Translations under genes and position numbers: made by a program
Part shown: positions 41,845 to 50,091 of the stretch, piece by piece
Layout of the letters: the number at the start of each line of letters is the position of its first letter
How positions within the stretch are numbered: the first letter of the stretch is position 1
Notes under the pieces: model-generated
What the model was told of the DNA's origin: nothing
What the model saw: only the letters and a program-made list of their open reading frames with translations
The model's database searches: none
Assembly (NCBI RefSeq): GCF_004103755.1
Contig: NZ_CP035283.1
Coordinates: forward strand, 2,914,001-2,978,000
Source: Caproiciproducens sp. NJN-50
GTDB lineage: Bacteria; Bacillota; Clostridia; Oscillospirales; Acutalibacteraceae
Direction: 5' to 3'
DNA length: 64,000 bases

Positions 41845-42318
41845 TCAAAGCAGACGTTCAAACCTGATTTCATGCCGGATCGGAATGCCGTCCTCCCCGG
41901 TCAGCAGAATTTCAGGTTTGATTTTCCGCGCCCGTTCGACCGCGCCGCGGAAAAAAGCCGCCATATCGAAGCCGCGCTTCTGATAAAACCGCATCGCGCG
42001 GGCGTTGTCGTTCGTCGTGTACAGATACACCATATGGCAACCCTTCCCCTTTGCCGCACTCACGGCGGCGGAGAGCAGCGCCGATCCGGTGCCCCGGTTT
42101 TCGTTCACGCTGTCAAGCGATACGACTTCACATTCTTCGCCTTCCACAAGAAAGGTGACGGCGCCCGTGACGGTTCCGTCCTCCACGGCAGCAAAGCCGT
42201 CCAGGCCCGTGAGCCGGATCGAGCGCCCGCCGGAAACCATCACGTCCGATCCCCATTGCCGTGCGAGAAATTCCATAACTTCCCGGCGGCTGCGGTCCGT
42301 AATTGCCCAAAGCTCCAT
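41845..42318 (-). CDS. GNAT-family N-acetyltransferase
   Basis: 157 residues. The acetyl-CoA site is visible as VNENRGTGSALLSAAVSAA, with the later YTTNDNARAMRFYQKRGFD typical of the fold. The substrate cannot be told. It converges on the CmpB-like gene with only 2 bases between stops, and follows ridA by 88 bases. A start ATG at 42318 lies after GGGGGAG. Confidence 0.85.
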   Translation of the reverse strand: MELWAITDRSRREVMEFLARQWGSDVMVSGGRSIRLTGLDGFAAVEDGTVTGAVTFLVEGEECEVVSLDSVNENRGTGSALLSAAVSAAKGKGCHMVYLYTTNDNARAMRFYQKRGFDMAAFFRGAVERARKIKPEILLTGEDGIPIRHEIRFERLL

Positions 42319-42406
42319 GAAAAGGTCTCCCCCAATTCACCGGATTTCTTTCTGTTGCGCCGCATGCGGCAACCAGCGGGCACGGTTCGGAAAGCCGTCC
42401 GTTCCG

Positions 42407-42781
42407 TTACAGCGCCGCGATGGCTTCCACTTCGACGAGGGCGCCCTTCGGCAGCTCGCGCACCGCGACGCAGGAGCGCGCGGGCTTGCCTGTAAAGTAC
42501 TTTGCATATACGGCGTTGAACGCCGCAAAATCGTTCATATCCTTCAAAAAGCAAGTTGTTTTTACGACGTCTTCAAAGTCGGCGCCGGCGGCTTTTAAAA
42601 CCTCGCCGACATTTTTGCAGGACTGTTCCGCCTGCACCGAGATGCCGCCCTCGACGACCGCCCCGGTCGCGGGGTCGATCGGAATCTGCCCGCTGGAAAA
42701 CACAAGATTCCCGGCCACGATCGCCTGGGAGTACGGGCCGACGGCTTCCGGCGCTTTTTTGGTATATACGGTTTGATTCAT
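42407..42781 (-). CDS. ridA: enamine/imine deaminase RidA
   Basis: 124 residues, MNQTVYTKKAPEAVGPYSQA with FSSGQIPIDPATG, the conserved Arg in PARSCVAV and the Glu near VEVEAIAAL. RidA hydrolyses reactive enamines such as 2-aminoacrylate, formed by PLP dehydratases. It lies 15 bases after ilvA, whose reaction makes these intermediates, so the pairing makes metabolic sense. Confidence 0.95.
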   Translation of the reverse strand: MNQTVYTKKAPEAVGPYSQAIVAGNLVFSSGQIPIDPATGAVVEGGISVQAEQSCKNVGEVLKAAGADFEDVVKTTCFLKDMNDFAAFNAVYAKYFTGKPARSCVAVRELPKGALVEVEAIAAL

Positions 42782-42796
42782 AGGTAACTCTCCTTT

Positions 42797-43993
42797 TCAG
42801 CTCTCCAAGATATGGTATCCGGCGCGCACGACGGCGTCGCGGATTCGGTTCAGATGGTCGCGGTCGCGGGTTTCCACGCCGATGGACAGCGTGCAGGCGG
42901 TGATGTCCGCCTCGTCGCCGGAGTGGTCGTGCCGCACGGAGACGACGTTTCCCCCCAATTCCGCGATGACGGTGGAAACCTCCCGCAGCTCGCCGGGCTT
43001 GTCGACCAGTTCGATCACCAGTTTTCCCTGCCGCCCCGCCCGGGTCAGGCCCCGGCTGATGACGCGGGAAAGGATAGTCACGTCGATATTTCCTCCGGAG
43101 ACCAGGCAGACGGCTTTTTTGCCCCGGACGTCCACCCGGTTGAACATCGCGGCGGCGACCGCGACCGCGCCGGCGCCCTCCGCGATCAGCCGGTGCTGCT
43201 CCATCAGGGCCAGGATCGCCGCCGCCGTCTCGTCGTCCGTCACGGTGACGACCTCGTCCACATACCGTTCGCACAGGTCATAGGTCAGCTTTCCGGGGCA
43301 TTTGACCGCGATTCCGTCCGCAAAGGTCGAAACGCGCGGGAGCGGCGCTACTTTTTTGTCCTTCAGCGCCCTCGCCATGGAGGGCGCGCCGGTCACCTGC
43401 ACGCCGTAGACCCTGCACTGCGGCCGCAGCGATTTGACCGCGCACGCGACGCCGGAAACGAGTCCGCCCCCGCCGACCGGAACGATGACCGCGTCCGCGT
43501 CCGGCAGTTGCTCCAGGATCTCAAGCCCGACGGTCCCCTGGCCGGCGATGACGTCCGGGTCGTCAAACGGATGGATAAAAGTCGCCCCGCTCTCCTTCTG
43601 CAGCCGGCGGGCCTCCTGATACGCGTCGTCGTAGACGCCCTTCACCAGCCGCACCTGCGCGCCGTAGGATTTGGTGGCCTCCACCTTGGAGATCGGCGCG
43701 CCCTCCGGGATGCAGATCAGCGCGGGGATGCCGCTTTTCGCCGCCGCCAGTGCCACGCCCTGCGCGTGGTTTCCGGCGGAGCAGGCAATCACGCCCTTTT
43801 CCTTTTCCTCTTCGGACAGGCGGCTGATCTTATTGTACGCCCCCCGCACCTTGAAGGAACCTGTCACCTGAAGATTTTCGGGCTTCAAATAGAGCTTTCC
43901 CTCCGGATGGAGGCGCGGGGCTTCCATCAAATCTGTCCTTCGGACAACGCCCTCGAGAGTGCGGGCCGCCTCCTGAATCCGTTCCAGCGTCAT
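42797..43993 (-). CDS. ilvA: threonine ammonia-lyase
   Basis: 398 residues. It converts threonine to 2-oxobutyrate for isoleucine synthesis. The PLP lysine is in TGSFKVRGAYNK, the phosphate-binding loop in VPVGGGGLVSG, and a C-terminal ACT-like domain covers about 325-398 (LVIELVDKPGELREVSTVIA shortened to the motif DKPGEL). The ATG at 43993 overlaps the ilvB stop (ATGA). Under the Ile T-box a biosynthetic role is more likely than a catabolic one. Confidence 0.94.
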   Translation of the reverse strand: MTLERIQEAARTLEGVVRRTDLMEAPRLHPEGKLYLKPENLQVTGSFKVRGAYNKISRLSEEEKEKGVIACSAGNHAQGVALAAAKSGIPALICIPEGAPISKVEATKSYGAQVRLVKGVYDDAYQEARRLQKESGATFIHPFDDPDVIAGQGTVGLEILEQLPDADAVIVPVGGGGLVSGVACAVKSLRPQCRVYGVQVTGAPSMARALKDKKVAPLPRVSTFADGIAVKCPGKLTYDLCERYVDEVVTVTDDETAAAILALMEQHRLIAEGAGAVAVAAAMFNRVDVRGKKAVCLVSGGNIDVTILSRVISRGLTRAGRQGKLVIELVDKPGELREVSTVIAELGGNVVSVRHDHSGDEADITACTLSIGVETRDRDHLNRIRDAVVRAGYHILES

Positions 43994-45702
43994 AAAATGC
44001 ACACCCTGTCCCTATCATAGCAGATTTTTTCTTCCATTTCCAGAATCGGTTCCTCCACCGAGCCGCTCGCGGGCACCATCGGCAGCACGTTCAGGTCCTT
44101 GCGGACGGGGCAGTTGACCAGCACCGGCCCGCCGCACGACAGCGCGCGCTCCAGCACCGTCTCGATCTCCGATCTGCCGGAGACCGTCATCGCCCGCACG
44201 CCGAACGCCTCCGCCAGCTTTTCGCAGTCCACCGCGTCCTCGACGTCCGACTGGGAAAAGCGCCCGCCGTAAAACAGCTTCTGCCACTGGCGCACCATGC
44301 CGAGGGTGGAATTGGACAGAACCAGTTCGATCACCGGAATTCTCTCCCGTGCCAGAGTGGAAAGCTCCGCGCAGTTCATGCGAAAGCTTCCGTCCCCCGC
44401 AATATTGACGACCGTGCGGTCCGGCTTCGCCATTTTCGCGCCGATCGCCGCGCCGAGGCCGAACCCCATGGTTCCCAGGCCTCCGGAAGTCAGGAACGTC
44501 CTCGGTTTTCGGAATGTGCCGAACTGTGCCGCCCACATCTGGTGCTGGCCGACCTCCGTCGTCAGAATCGCGTCCGGCCCGGCCAGCCGGCAAAGCGTTT
44601 CAAGAACCTCCTGAGGCAGGATCTCCTCTTCTTCCCTTCCCTCCTGGTGCAGCGGATAGTCCCGTTTCCACTCTTCGGCCTGTTCCAACCATTCGCCGTG
44701 GCTCCGCGGCCTGAAAAGCGGCAGCAATTCTCTCAGCACCGCGCCGACGTCCCCCTGCAGCCGGAGGTCGACGCCGATGTTTTTGCCGAACTCCGCGGGA
44801 TCGATATCGATCTGAAGGATCCGGCAGTTCCGGGCGAAATGTTCCCCATCGCACAGCACGCGGTCGGAAAAGCGGGTGCCGACAGCGACCAGCAGGTCGC
44901 ACCGCTTCAACGCCTCTGCGGAGGCCTTCGTGCCATGCATGCCCAGCATCCCGAGGTATCGGCTGTCCTCCTGGTCAAACCCGCCCTGGCACATCAGCGT
45001 GCAGGAAACCGGGGCGTCCAGCGTTTTTGCCAGAAGAGCGAATTCGTGTGAGGCGTCCGAGGCGACAACGCCGCCCCCGCCGTACAGGAGCGGCCGCTCG
45101 CTCTCCTCCAGCATCGCCGCCGCCCTGCGGAAGCTCTCCGGCGAAGGGAGCGCCGGTTTTTCTGCCTTTTTGGGGGCGGCCGGAACAAATTCCGTCCTTT
45201 GGGCGGAAACGTCCTTCGGAATGTCGATCAGCACGGGACCCTTCCGCCCGGAGCCGGCCAGATCGAACGCCTCGCGCACCACATTCGCCAGCTCCGAAAC
45301 GTCGCGCACCAGAATGCTCTTTTTCGTCACCGGGCGGGTGATGGAGGTGATGTCCACCTCCTGGAAGCTGTTCTTTCCCAGGAGGGCCCGCTCCACATTC
45401 CCGGTGACCGCGACCAGCGGGGTCGAATCCGCATAGGCCGTCGCGATGCCGGTCACCAGATTCGTCGCGCCGGGGCCGGAGGTCGCGATGCAGACGCCCG
45501 TTTTCCCGCTCGCCCGGGCATAGCCGTCTGCCGCGTGGGCGGCCGCCTGCTCGTGCGCCGTGCGGACGTGCCTGATTTTCGTCCGGTATTCATACAGGGC
45601 GTCGTACAGGTTCAGCACCGCCCCTCCCGGATAGCCGAAGACGGTGTCCACCCCCTGTTCCAGCAGGCATTCCATCAGAATCTGGGATCCGGTCAGCATC
45701 AT
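43990..45702 (-). CDS. ilvB: acetolactate synthase large subunit
   Basis: 570 residues. It joins two pyruvates, or pyruvate and 2-oxobutyrate, using ThDP. Motifs: the catalytic Glu in AHEQAAAHAADGYARASGK shortened here, SGPGATNLVTGIA, the FAD region with LGMLGMHGT, and the ThDP motif GDGSFRMNCAEL to LVLSN. The first of two ATGs (45702) lies 7 bases after GGAGG. No small regulatory subunit (ilvN) follows; ilvA overlaps directly. Confidence 0.96.
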   Translation of the reverse strand: MMLTGSQILMECLLEQGVDTVFGYPGGAVLNLYDALYEYRTKIRHVRTAHEQAAAHAADGYARASGKTGVCIATSGPGATNLVTGIATAYADSTPLVAVTGNVERALLGKNSFQEVDITSITRPVTKKSILVRDVSELANVVREAFDLAGSGRKGPVLIDIPKDVSAQRTEFVPAAPKKAEKPALPSPESFRRAAAMLEESERPLLYGGGGVVASDASHEFALLAKTLDAPVSCTLMCQGGFDQEDSRYLGMLGMHGTKASAEALKRCDLLVAVGTRFSDRVLCDGEHFARNCRILQIDIDPAEFGKNIGVDLRLQGDVGAVLRELLPLFRPRSHGEWLEQAEEWKRDYPLHQEGREEEEILPQEVLETLCRLAGPDAILTTEVGQHQMWAAQFGTFRKPRTFLTSGGLGTMGFGLGAAIGAKMAKPDRTVVNIAGDGSFRMNCAELSTLARERIPVIELVLSNSTLGMVRQWQKLFYGGRFSQSDVEDAVDCEKLAEAFGVRAMTVSGRSEIETVLERALSCGGPVLVNCPVRKDLNVLPMVPASGSVEEPILEMEEKICYDRDRVCIL

Positions 45703-45734
45703 GAAAACTCCTCCTTCATTCTTCGCGCGGACAA

Positions 45735-45999
45735 CAAAAAAAGCTTTCGCCTCAAAAAGAGGCGAAAGCTGATCGCTTCGCGGTACCACTCTTATCCGCC
45801 GCCGAAAAGGCGGCATCTCTGCGCGCATCCAACAATGCGCTCTCCTGTAACGGGGAGTTCCGGGACGGCCTACTCGCGGACTTTCAGCCTCCTGCTCAAG
45901 GGCGATTTCGTGCGGGCTCCGCGCCGCCTCGCACCACCCGGCGGCTCTCTGAACGCGGAGGGACCCTCAGTCCTTCCCTATCAACGCAATTGAAATATT
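45735..45999 (-). promoter_or_regulatory. T-box leader of ilvB-ilvA-ridA, Ile (AUC) specifier
   Basis: Read on the minus strand. The stem I distal element AGAGAGCCGCC...GGTGCGAGGCGGC, AGTAGG further on, and the T-box AGAGTGGTACCGCG (45779-45792) are all present. The specifier loop reads CGAA-AUC-G-CCC, so the codon is AUC (Ile). The terminator has 12-base-pair arms (45759-45770 and 45741-45752) followed by seven T. Uncharged tRNA-Ile would favour the antiterminator and switch the operon on. Confidence 0.92.
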
Positions 46000-46005
46000 T
46001 TTATT

Positions 46006-46035
46006 ATCATACTTTGATTTCCGGTGTTTTGTCAA
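46006..46035 (-). promoter_or_regulatory. promoter of the ilvB T-box leader
   Basis: On the minus strand TTGACA (46030-46035) and TATGAT (46006-46011) are separated by 18 bases. Confidence 0.75.
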
Positions 46036-46135
46036 TCATTTTCATTGATTCACATAACATTTCATCTATTCCAACAAATTATTTTGACTGAATTTGGCTA
46101 TTTATTATCATATCTTCTAAATCATAAAAAAATAA

Positions 46136-46164
46136 TTGACAAGTTAATGCCTCCGTGCTAAGAT
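46136..46164 (+). promoter_or_regulatory. promoter of the cstA T-box leader
   Basis: TTGACA (46136-46141) and TAAGAT (46159-46164) are separated by 17 bases. About 100 bases of AT-rich sequence separate it from the divergent ilvB promoter; no further site was recognised there. Confidence 0.75.
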
Positions 46165-46171
46165 GGTCCAC

Positions 46172-46466
46172 AACAGAATATCAAAAATGCAGTGAGCGGG
46201 CAAAAGTTCGGTTACGACCCCTTTCAGAGAGCCGCCGGGGGTGCGAGGCGGCAGGAAGTTCCGATACGACATCACCCGTAAGCAGCCGGTTTGAAAGGCT
46301 TTGGGCCGATTAGATCCGGACGGTTCCGTTCCGTTAAAGGCGGACGTATTTGGTGGGCCCGCCTGATACGGTTGAGGTGGCCGCAGTGCTGCGGCAAACA
46401 GAGTGGTAACGCGGAGAAATGAAACCCCCGTCTCTGATTTAAAAAATCAGAGACGGGCTTTTTTTA
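46172..46466 (+). promoter_or_regulatory. T-box leader of the cstA-type transporter, Ile (AUC) specifier
   Basis: AGTGAGCGGG (K-turn side), CAGAGAGCCGCC...GGTGCGAGGCGGC (stem I distal loop) and the T-box AGAGTGGTAACGCGG (about 46400-46414) are present. The specifier loop reads CGAC-AUC-A-CCCG, with CGGG on the 5' side closing the lower stem, so the codon is AUC (Ile). The terminator has 14-base-pair arms (46427-46440 and 46444-46457) followed by seven T. It sits directly ahead of a carbon starvation protein gene. Confidence 0.9.
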
Positions 46467-46525
46467 TCCTTTAACGGCCCGATATTCTGGAGAACCCGTG
46501 ACGATTGAGGAAGGAAGCAAGCATT

Positions 46526-48220
46526 ATGAACGGATTGGCTATCATTATCGTTTCCATTGCCGTTTTGGGCGGCGGCTACGTCTTTTACGGCAGATGGCTC
46601 GTAAAAAAGTGGGGGATCGATCCAAACGCGGAGACTCCCGCCTACACGCATGAGGACGGGCAGGACTACGTTCCGGCCCCGAAGGGGATCGTCTTTGCGC
46701 ACCAGTTTTCCACCATCGCGGGGGCGGGCCCCGTCACCGGCCCGATTCTCGCCGCCATGTTCGGGTGGCTCCCGGCGCTTTTATGGATCCTGGTCGGGGG
46801 CGTGTTTTTCGGCGCGGTGCAGGATTTCGGCGCGCTGTACGCCTCCGTCAAAAACGAGGGCAAATCCATCGGCCTGATCATCGAGCAGTATATCGGCAAG
46901 ACCGGCAAGCGCCTGTTCCTGATCTTCTGCTGGCTGTTCTCGCTTCTGGTCATCGCGGCGTTCGGAGACATGGTGGCCTCCACGTTCAACGCCTACGCCG
47001 TTGCGGGCCAGGTCAGCAAGCCGAGCGCGGCGGCCGGCTCCATTTCGCTGTTCTATATTCTCGGCGCCGTCCTGTTCGGCCTTTTCATGAAATACGCCAA
47101 GCCCAACCAGGGCGTGACCTTTGCGGCCGGCCTGATCCTGTTCGTCGCCATGATGGCGGCCGGGATGGCGTTCCCCGTTTATCTTGATAAAATGCAGTGG
47201 CTGCTGGTCGTGTTCGCCTATATTTTCTTCGCGGCGGTCGTCCCGATGTGGATCCTGATGCAGCCGCGCGACTACCTGAGCACCTTCCTGCTGATCAGCA
47301 TGATCCTCGGCGCGGTCGTCGGCATTTTCATGACCAATCCGGACATGAACCTGCCCGCGTTCACCTCTTTCAACGTCGACGGCAAAATGCTGTTCCCCAC
47401 GCTGTTCGTCACCATCGCCTGCGGCGCGATCTCCGGATTTCACAGCCTGGTTTCCTCCGGAACCTCCTCCAAACAGGTGAAAAACGAAAAGGATATGCTC
47501 GGCATCGGCTACGGCGCCATGATCGTCGAATCGCTGCTCGCGGTCGCCGCGATCGTCGTCGCGGGCGCCGCCGCGAAGAGCGGCAAGCTGCCGGCCGGCA
47601 CCCCGTTTCAGATCTTCTCCGCCGGCGTGGCCGGATTCTTCCAGAAATTCGGCATGTCGGAATATGTCGCGAAATGCAGCATGACGATGTGCGTTTCCGC
47701 GCTCTGCCTGACGACCCTTGATTCCGTCGCCCGCATCGGCCGCATGTCGATGCAGGAACTGCTCTACGACGAGGATGGAAAGGCCCACACTCCGGTCACG
47801 ATTTTTCTGACAAACAAGTATGTGTCCACGATTGTTACTCTGTTTTTCGGCTTTGTACTCTCGCTCGGCGGGTACAACAACATCTGGTCGCTGTTCGGCG
47901 CAACCAATCAGCTGCTCGGCGCGCTCGTGCTGATCGCGCTGGCCGTATTCCTCAAAACGACGGGACGGGAGGGTTGGATGCTCTACGTGCCGATGACGGT
48001 GATGCTGGTCGTCACCATGACCGCGCTGGTTCAGGCCGTGATCAACATCTTCGTGAAGATCGGCGCGGGCAAATTCGTGTTCCTGACCGACGGGCTCCAG
48101 CTCATCGTCGCCGTGCTGCTGATGGCGCTGGCGGTGATGGTCGCCTTTCACTGCCTGCAAAAATTGTTCGGCAAGGAGAAAGACAAGAACACGCCCTCCG
48201 TTGCCAAAGAAGCGACCTGA
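46526..48220 (+). CDS. cstA: CstA-family carbon starvation / pyruvate or peptide transporter
   Basis: 564 residues, about 15 membrane spans, a complete CstA protein: FAHQFSTIAGAGPVTGPILA, GGVFFGAVQDFGALYASV, GAISGFHSLVSSGTSSKQ and WSLFGATNQLLGALVLI are all typical. Relatives were first described as peptide transporters; Escherichia coli BtsT and CstA take up pyruvate. ATG at 46526, 8 bases after GGAAG. Control by an Ile T-box suggests a role in supply for branched-chain amino acids, either pyruvate or peptides. Confidence 0.93.
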   Translation: MNGLAIIIVSIAVLGGGYVFYGRWLVKKWGIDPNAETPAYTHEDGQDYVPAPKGIVFAHQFSTIAGAGPVTGPILAAMFGWLPALLWILVGGVFFGAVQDFGALYASVKNEGKSIGLIIEQYIGKTGKRLFLIFCWLFSLLVIAAFGDMVASTFNAYAVAGQVSKPSAAAGSISLFYILGAVLFGLFMKYAKPNQGVTFAAGLILFVAMMAAGMAFPVYLDKMQWLLVVFAYIFFAAVVPMWILMQPRDYLSTFLLISMILGAVVGIFMTNPDMNLPAFTSFNVDGKMLFPTLFVTIACGAISGFHSLVSSGTSSKQVKNEKDMLGIGYGAMIVESLLAVAAIVVAGAAAKSGKLPAGTPFQIFSAGVAGFFQKFGMSEYVAKCSMTMCVSALCLTTLDSVARIGRMSMQELLYDEDGKAHTPVTIFLTNKYVSTIVTLFFGFVLSLGGYNNIWSLFGATNQLLGALVLIALAVFLKTTGREGWMLYVPMTVMLVVTMTALVQAVINIFVKIGAGKFVFLTDGLQLIVAVLLMALAVMVAFHCLQKLFGKEKDKNTPSVAKEAT

Positions 48221-48243
48221 GCGGACCCTTTCCTCTCATGTGA

Positions 48244-48283
48244 AAACCGCCGGGCGGGTGAAATCCCCGTCCGGCGGTTTTTG
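48244..48283 (+). terminator. terminator after cstA
   Basis: AAACCGCCGG pairs with CCGGCGGTTT around an inner GGG/CCC pair, and a T-run follows. It starts 24 bases past the cstA stop. It may also stop transcripts from the converging ybaK gene. Confidence 0.85.
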
Positions 48284-48302
48284 TACGCTTTGCGGCCACT
48301 CT

Positions 48303-48785
48303 TCATCGGATCGCGACCGGCGCGGTCTTCGCTCCGGTCAGGCGCATCAGGTCCGTCGGGGCCAGCTCCACCTGCGTCCCGATCTTTCCGCCGCTGACGA
48401 TCATGCTCTCCAGCGCTTCGCAGCTTGAATCCAGCACGGTGGCGTACTGCTTTTTCATGCCGACCGGCGAACAGCCGCCGCGGATATATCCCGTGACCCT
48501 GTTGATTTCCGACACATGGATCATCTCGACGGATTTTTCCCCGACGCTCCTCGCCGCCGTTTTCAAATCGAGTTCCTCCGCGACAGGCAGGACAAATACA
48601 AAAAAGCCGCCGGACGCCCCCCGGGTCACAAGGGTCTTAAACACCCGGTTCACGTCCTGCCCCAGTTTGGCCGCGACGGAAACGCCGTCGATCTTTCCGT
48701 CCTTATTTTCATAATAATACGAACGATATTTTACGTTTTCCGCTTCCAGAATCCGCATGACATTTGTTTTATTTTCCTTTGCCAT
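48303..48785 (-). CDS. ybaK: YbaK/EbsC-type aminoacyl-tRNA deacylase
   Basis: 160 residues. YbaK proteins hydrolyse misacylated tRNA, classically Cys-tRNA-Pro. The conserved Lys is in VFKTLV, with the family stretch GYIRGGCSPVGMKK. The ATG at 48785 follows AAAGGAG by 7 bases. It lies downstream of the NRAMP gene in the region that also holds cysE-cysS; proS at 25.2 kb lacks the editing insertion. Confidence 0.93.
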   Translation of the reverse strand: MAKENKTNVMRILEAENVKYRSYYYENKDGKIDGVSVAAKLGQDVNRVFKTLVTRGASGGFFVFVLPVAEELDLKTAARSVGEKSVEMIHVSEINRVTGYIRGGCSPVGMKKQYATVLDSSCEALESMIVSGGKIGTQVELAPTDLMRLTGAKTAPVAIR

Positions 48786-48815
48786 CAAAAATCTCCTTTG
48801 CCCGTTCCTCTTTTA

Positions 48816-50036
48816 TTATAGCGCCATATGGAAAAATGTAAAGGCGCAGACCGCCGCCAGGACCGCGACGCAGAGCCATGCGCGAAGCCTCTGCCCCGCC
48901 GAGTTCGCCTCTTCCCCCATCACCTCGCGGCTGGAAGTCAAAAGCGTCAGGAAAATGAGCACCGGCGTCATCAGAACGCCCCCCGCAACCTGGACAAACA
49001 CGGCGGCGGAGTTCAGAGGCAGGCCGGGAATCAGCACCGCGGCGGCCGACAGCAATACGCTGACGCCGTAAACCGCATAAAAGCCGGGGGCATCGCGGAC
49101 GCTGTCGTTCAAACTGCCCGGCCACCCGAACGCTTCCGCGATGCTGAAAGAGGAGGACAGCGACACGGTGATGGCGGCGAGAAACCCGGAGTTAAACAGA
49201 CCCAGCGCAAACAAAATTCCGGCGGCGGGACCGATGCGCGCGGAAAGCGCCGCAACCAGGCCGGCGGGATCCGACGTCTCCAGATCCGGCACTATTCCAA
49301 AGACGGAAGAACCGGCGACGATCAGCGCCGCCGCGACGGCAACCTGGCAGACGCACCCGGCGAAAACATCCTTCCTGCCGTCTCGGATCCGGCGCGACCG
49401 GGCGCCCTGGTCCGCATAGGCGGAATTCTGATAAAAGATCATCCAGGGGGCGACTGCGTTTCCGATCAGCGCCGCCGCATACCACCGGAAATCGCCGCCG
49501 GTGGAAAGGCGCAGGCTTTCCGCAGCGCCGACGCCGGACCTCGACGCAAAAGCCAGGAAAAGGAATACAAGATTGTACATTCCGATGAAGAGGCCCAGGC
49601 GTTCTTTTTTTTGGTATCCTCCGAACAGGGCAACGGAAAGGATCAGCGCGGCGCTGAGCAGCACCGCCGGAACACGGTCCAGCCCAACCAGCCGAAGGCC
49701 GGCGGACATGCCGACAAACTCGGTCAGAAGCGTCAGGAGATTTTCGATCATCAGGGCAGTTACCTGGCAGATCATCCAGCCGCACCCGTAGCGTTCCCGC
49801 AGCAGGCGCGTATACCCGACCCGCGACACGATGCCGAGCCGCATCGCCATCTCCTGCACCGTATAGGTCACCGGCATCAGGCAGAGCGCCAGCGGGACAA
49901 ATACGGCGGGGCCGAATTTCGCCCCCGTGAGCGCATAGGAAAGAATGCCGCCCGCGTCGTTGTCGGCCATTGCGGCGAGCATTCCCGGCCCGAGAAAAAG
50001 GAACAGAAAAAAGGGACCGCGCTTTCTTCCGGACAT
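48816..50036 (-). CDS. NRAMP-family divalent metal transporter with altered metal site
   Basis: 406 residues, about 11 spans. The order of spans and the N-terminal GPGMLAAMADND fit NRAMP/SLC11. The metal-site motif DPGN of span 1 reads DAGG (the Asp is kept, the Asn is Gly). In span 6 the usual MPH reads APW, so the metal-binding Met is Ala. Loss of the Met is a feature of the NRAMP-related magnesium transporters, so Mg2+ or another hard ion is a better guess than Mn2+/Fe2+. The ribosome binding site lies in a hairpin (50037-50078). Confidence 0.85.
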   Translation of the reverse strand: MSGRKRGPFFLFLFLGPGMLAAMADNDAGGILSYALTGAKFGPAVFVPLALCLMPVTYTVQEMAMRLGIVSRVGYTRLLRERYGCGWMICQVTALMIENLLTLLTEFVGMSAGLRLVGLDRVPAVLLSAALILSVALFGGYQKKERLGLFIGMYNLVFLFLAFASRSGVGAAESLRLSTGGDFRWYAAALIGNAVAPWMIFYQNSAYADQGARSRRIRDGRKDVFAGCVCQVAVAAALIVAGSSVFGIVPDLETSDPAGLVAALSARIGPAAGILFALGLFNSGFLAAITVSLSSSFSIAEAFGWPGSLNDSVRDAPGFYAVYGVSVLLSAAAVLIPGLPLNSAAVFVQVAGGVLMTPVLIFLTLLTSSREVMGEEANSAGQRLRAWLCVAVLAAVCAFTFFHMAL

Positions 50037-50078
50037 GAAAACACCCCCAAGGGCAGTCTATGCCCTGGGGATGTTTTC
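50037..50078 (-). terminator. cysS terminator hairpin that includes the NRAMP ribosome binding site
   Basis: On the minus strand an approximately 18-base-pair stem (50061-50078 with 50037-50055, one bulge/mismatch) with loop TAGAC starts 14 bases past the cysS stop. Its 3' arm ends GGGGGTGTTTTC directly before the NRAMP ATG at 50036. It can thus end cysS transcripts, and in read-through RNA it would hide the GGGGG site. Confidence 0.7.
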
Positions 50079-50091
50079 TGCTCATGTGAAA

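Noticed and set aside
46781..48160. A 459-codon minus-strand open frame opposite cstA
   Set aside because: Its composition (runs of His, Asp, Glu, Gln) is the mirror of a membrane protein. cstA itself is full length with family motifs.
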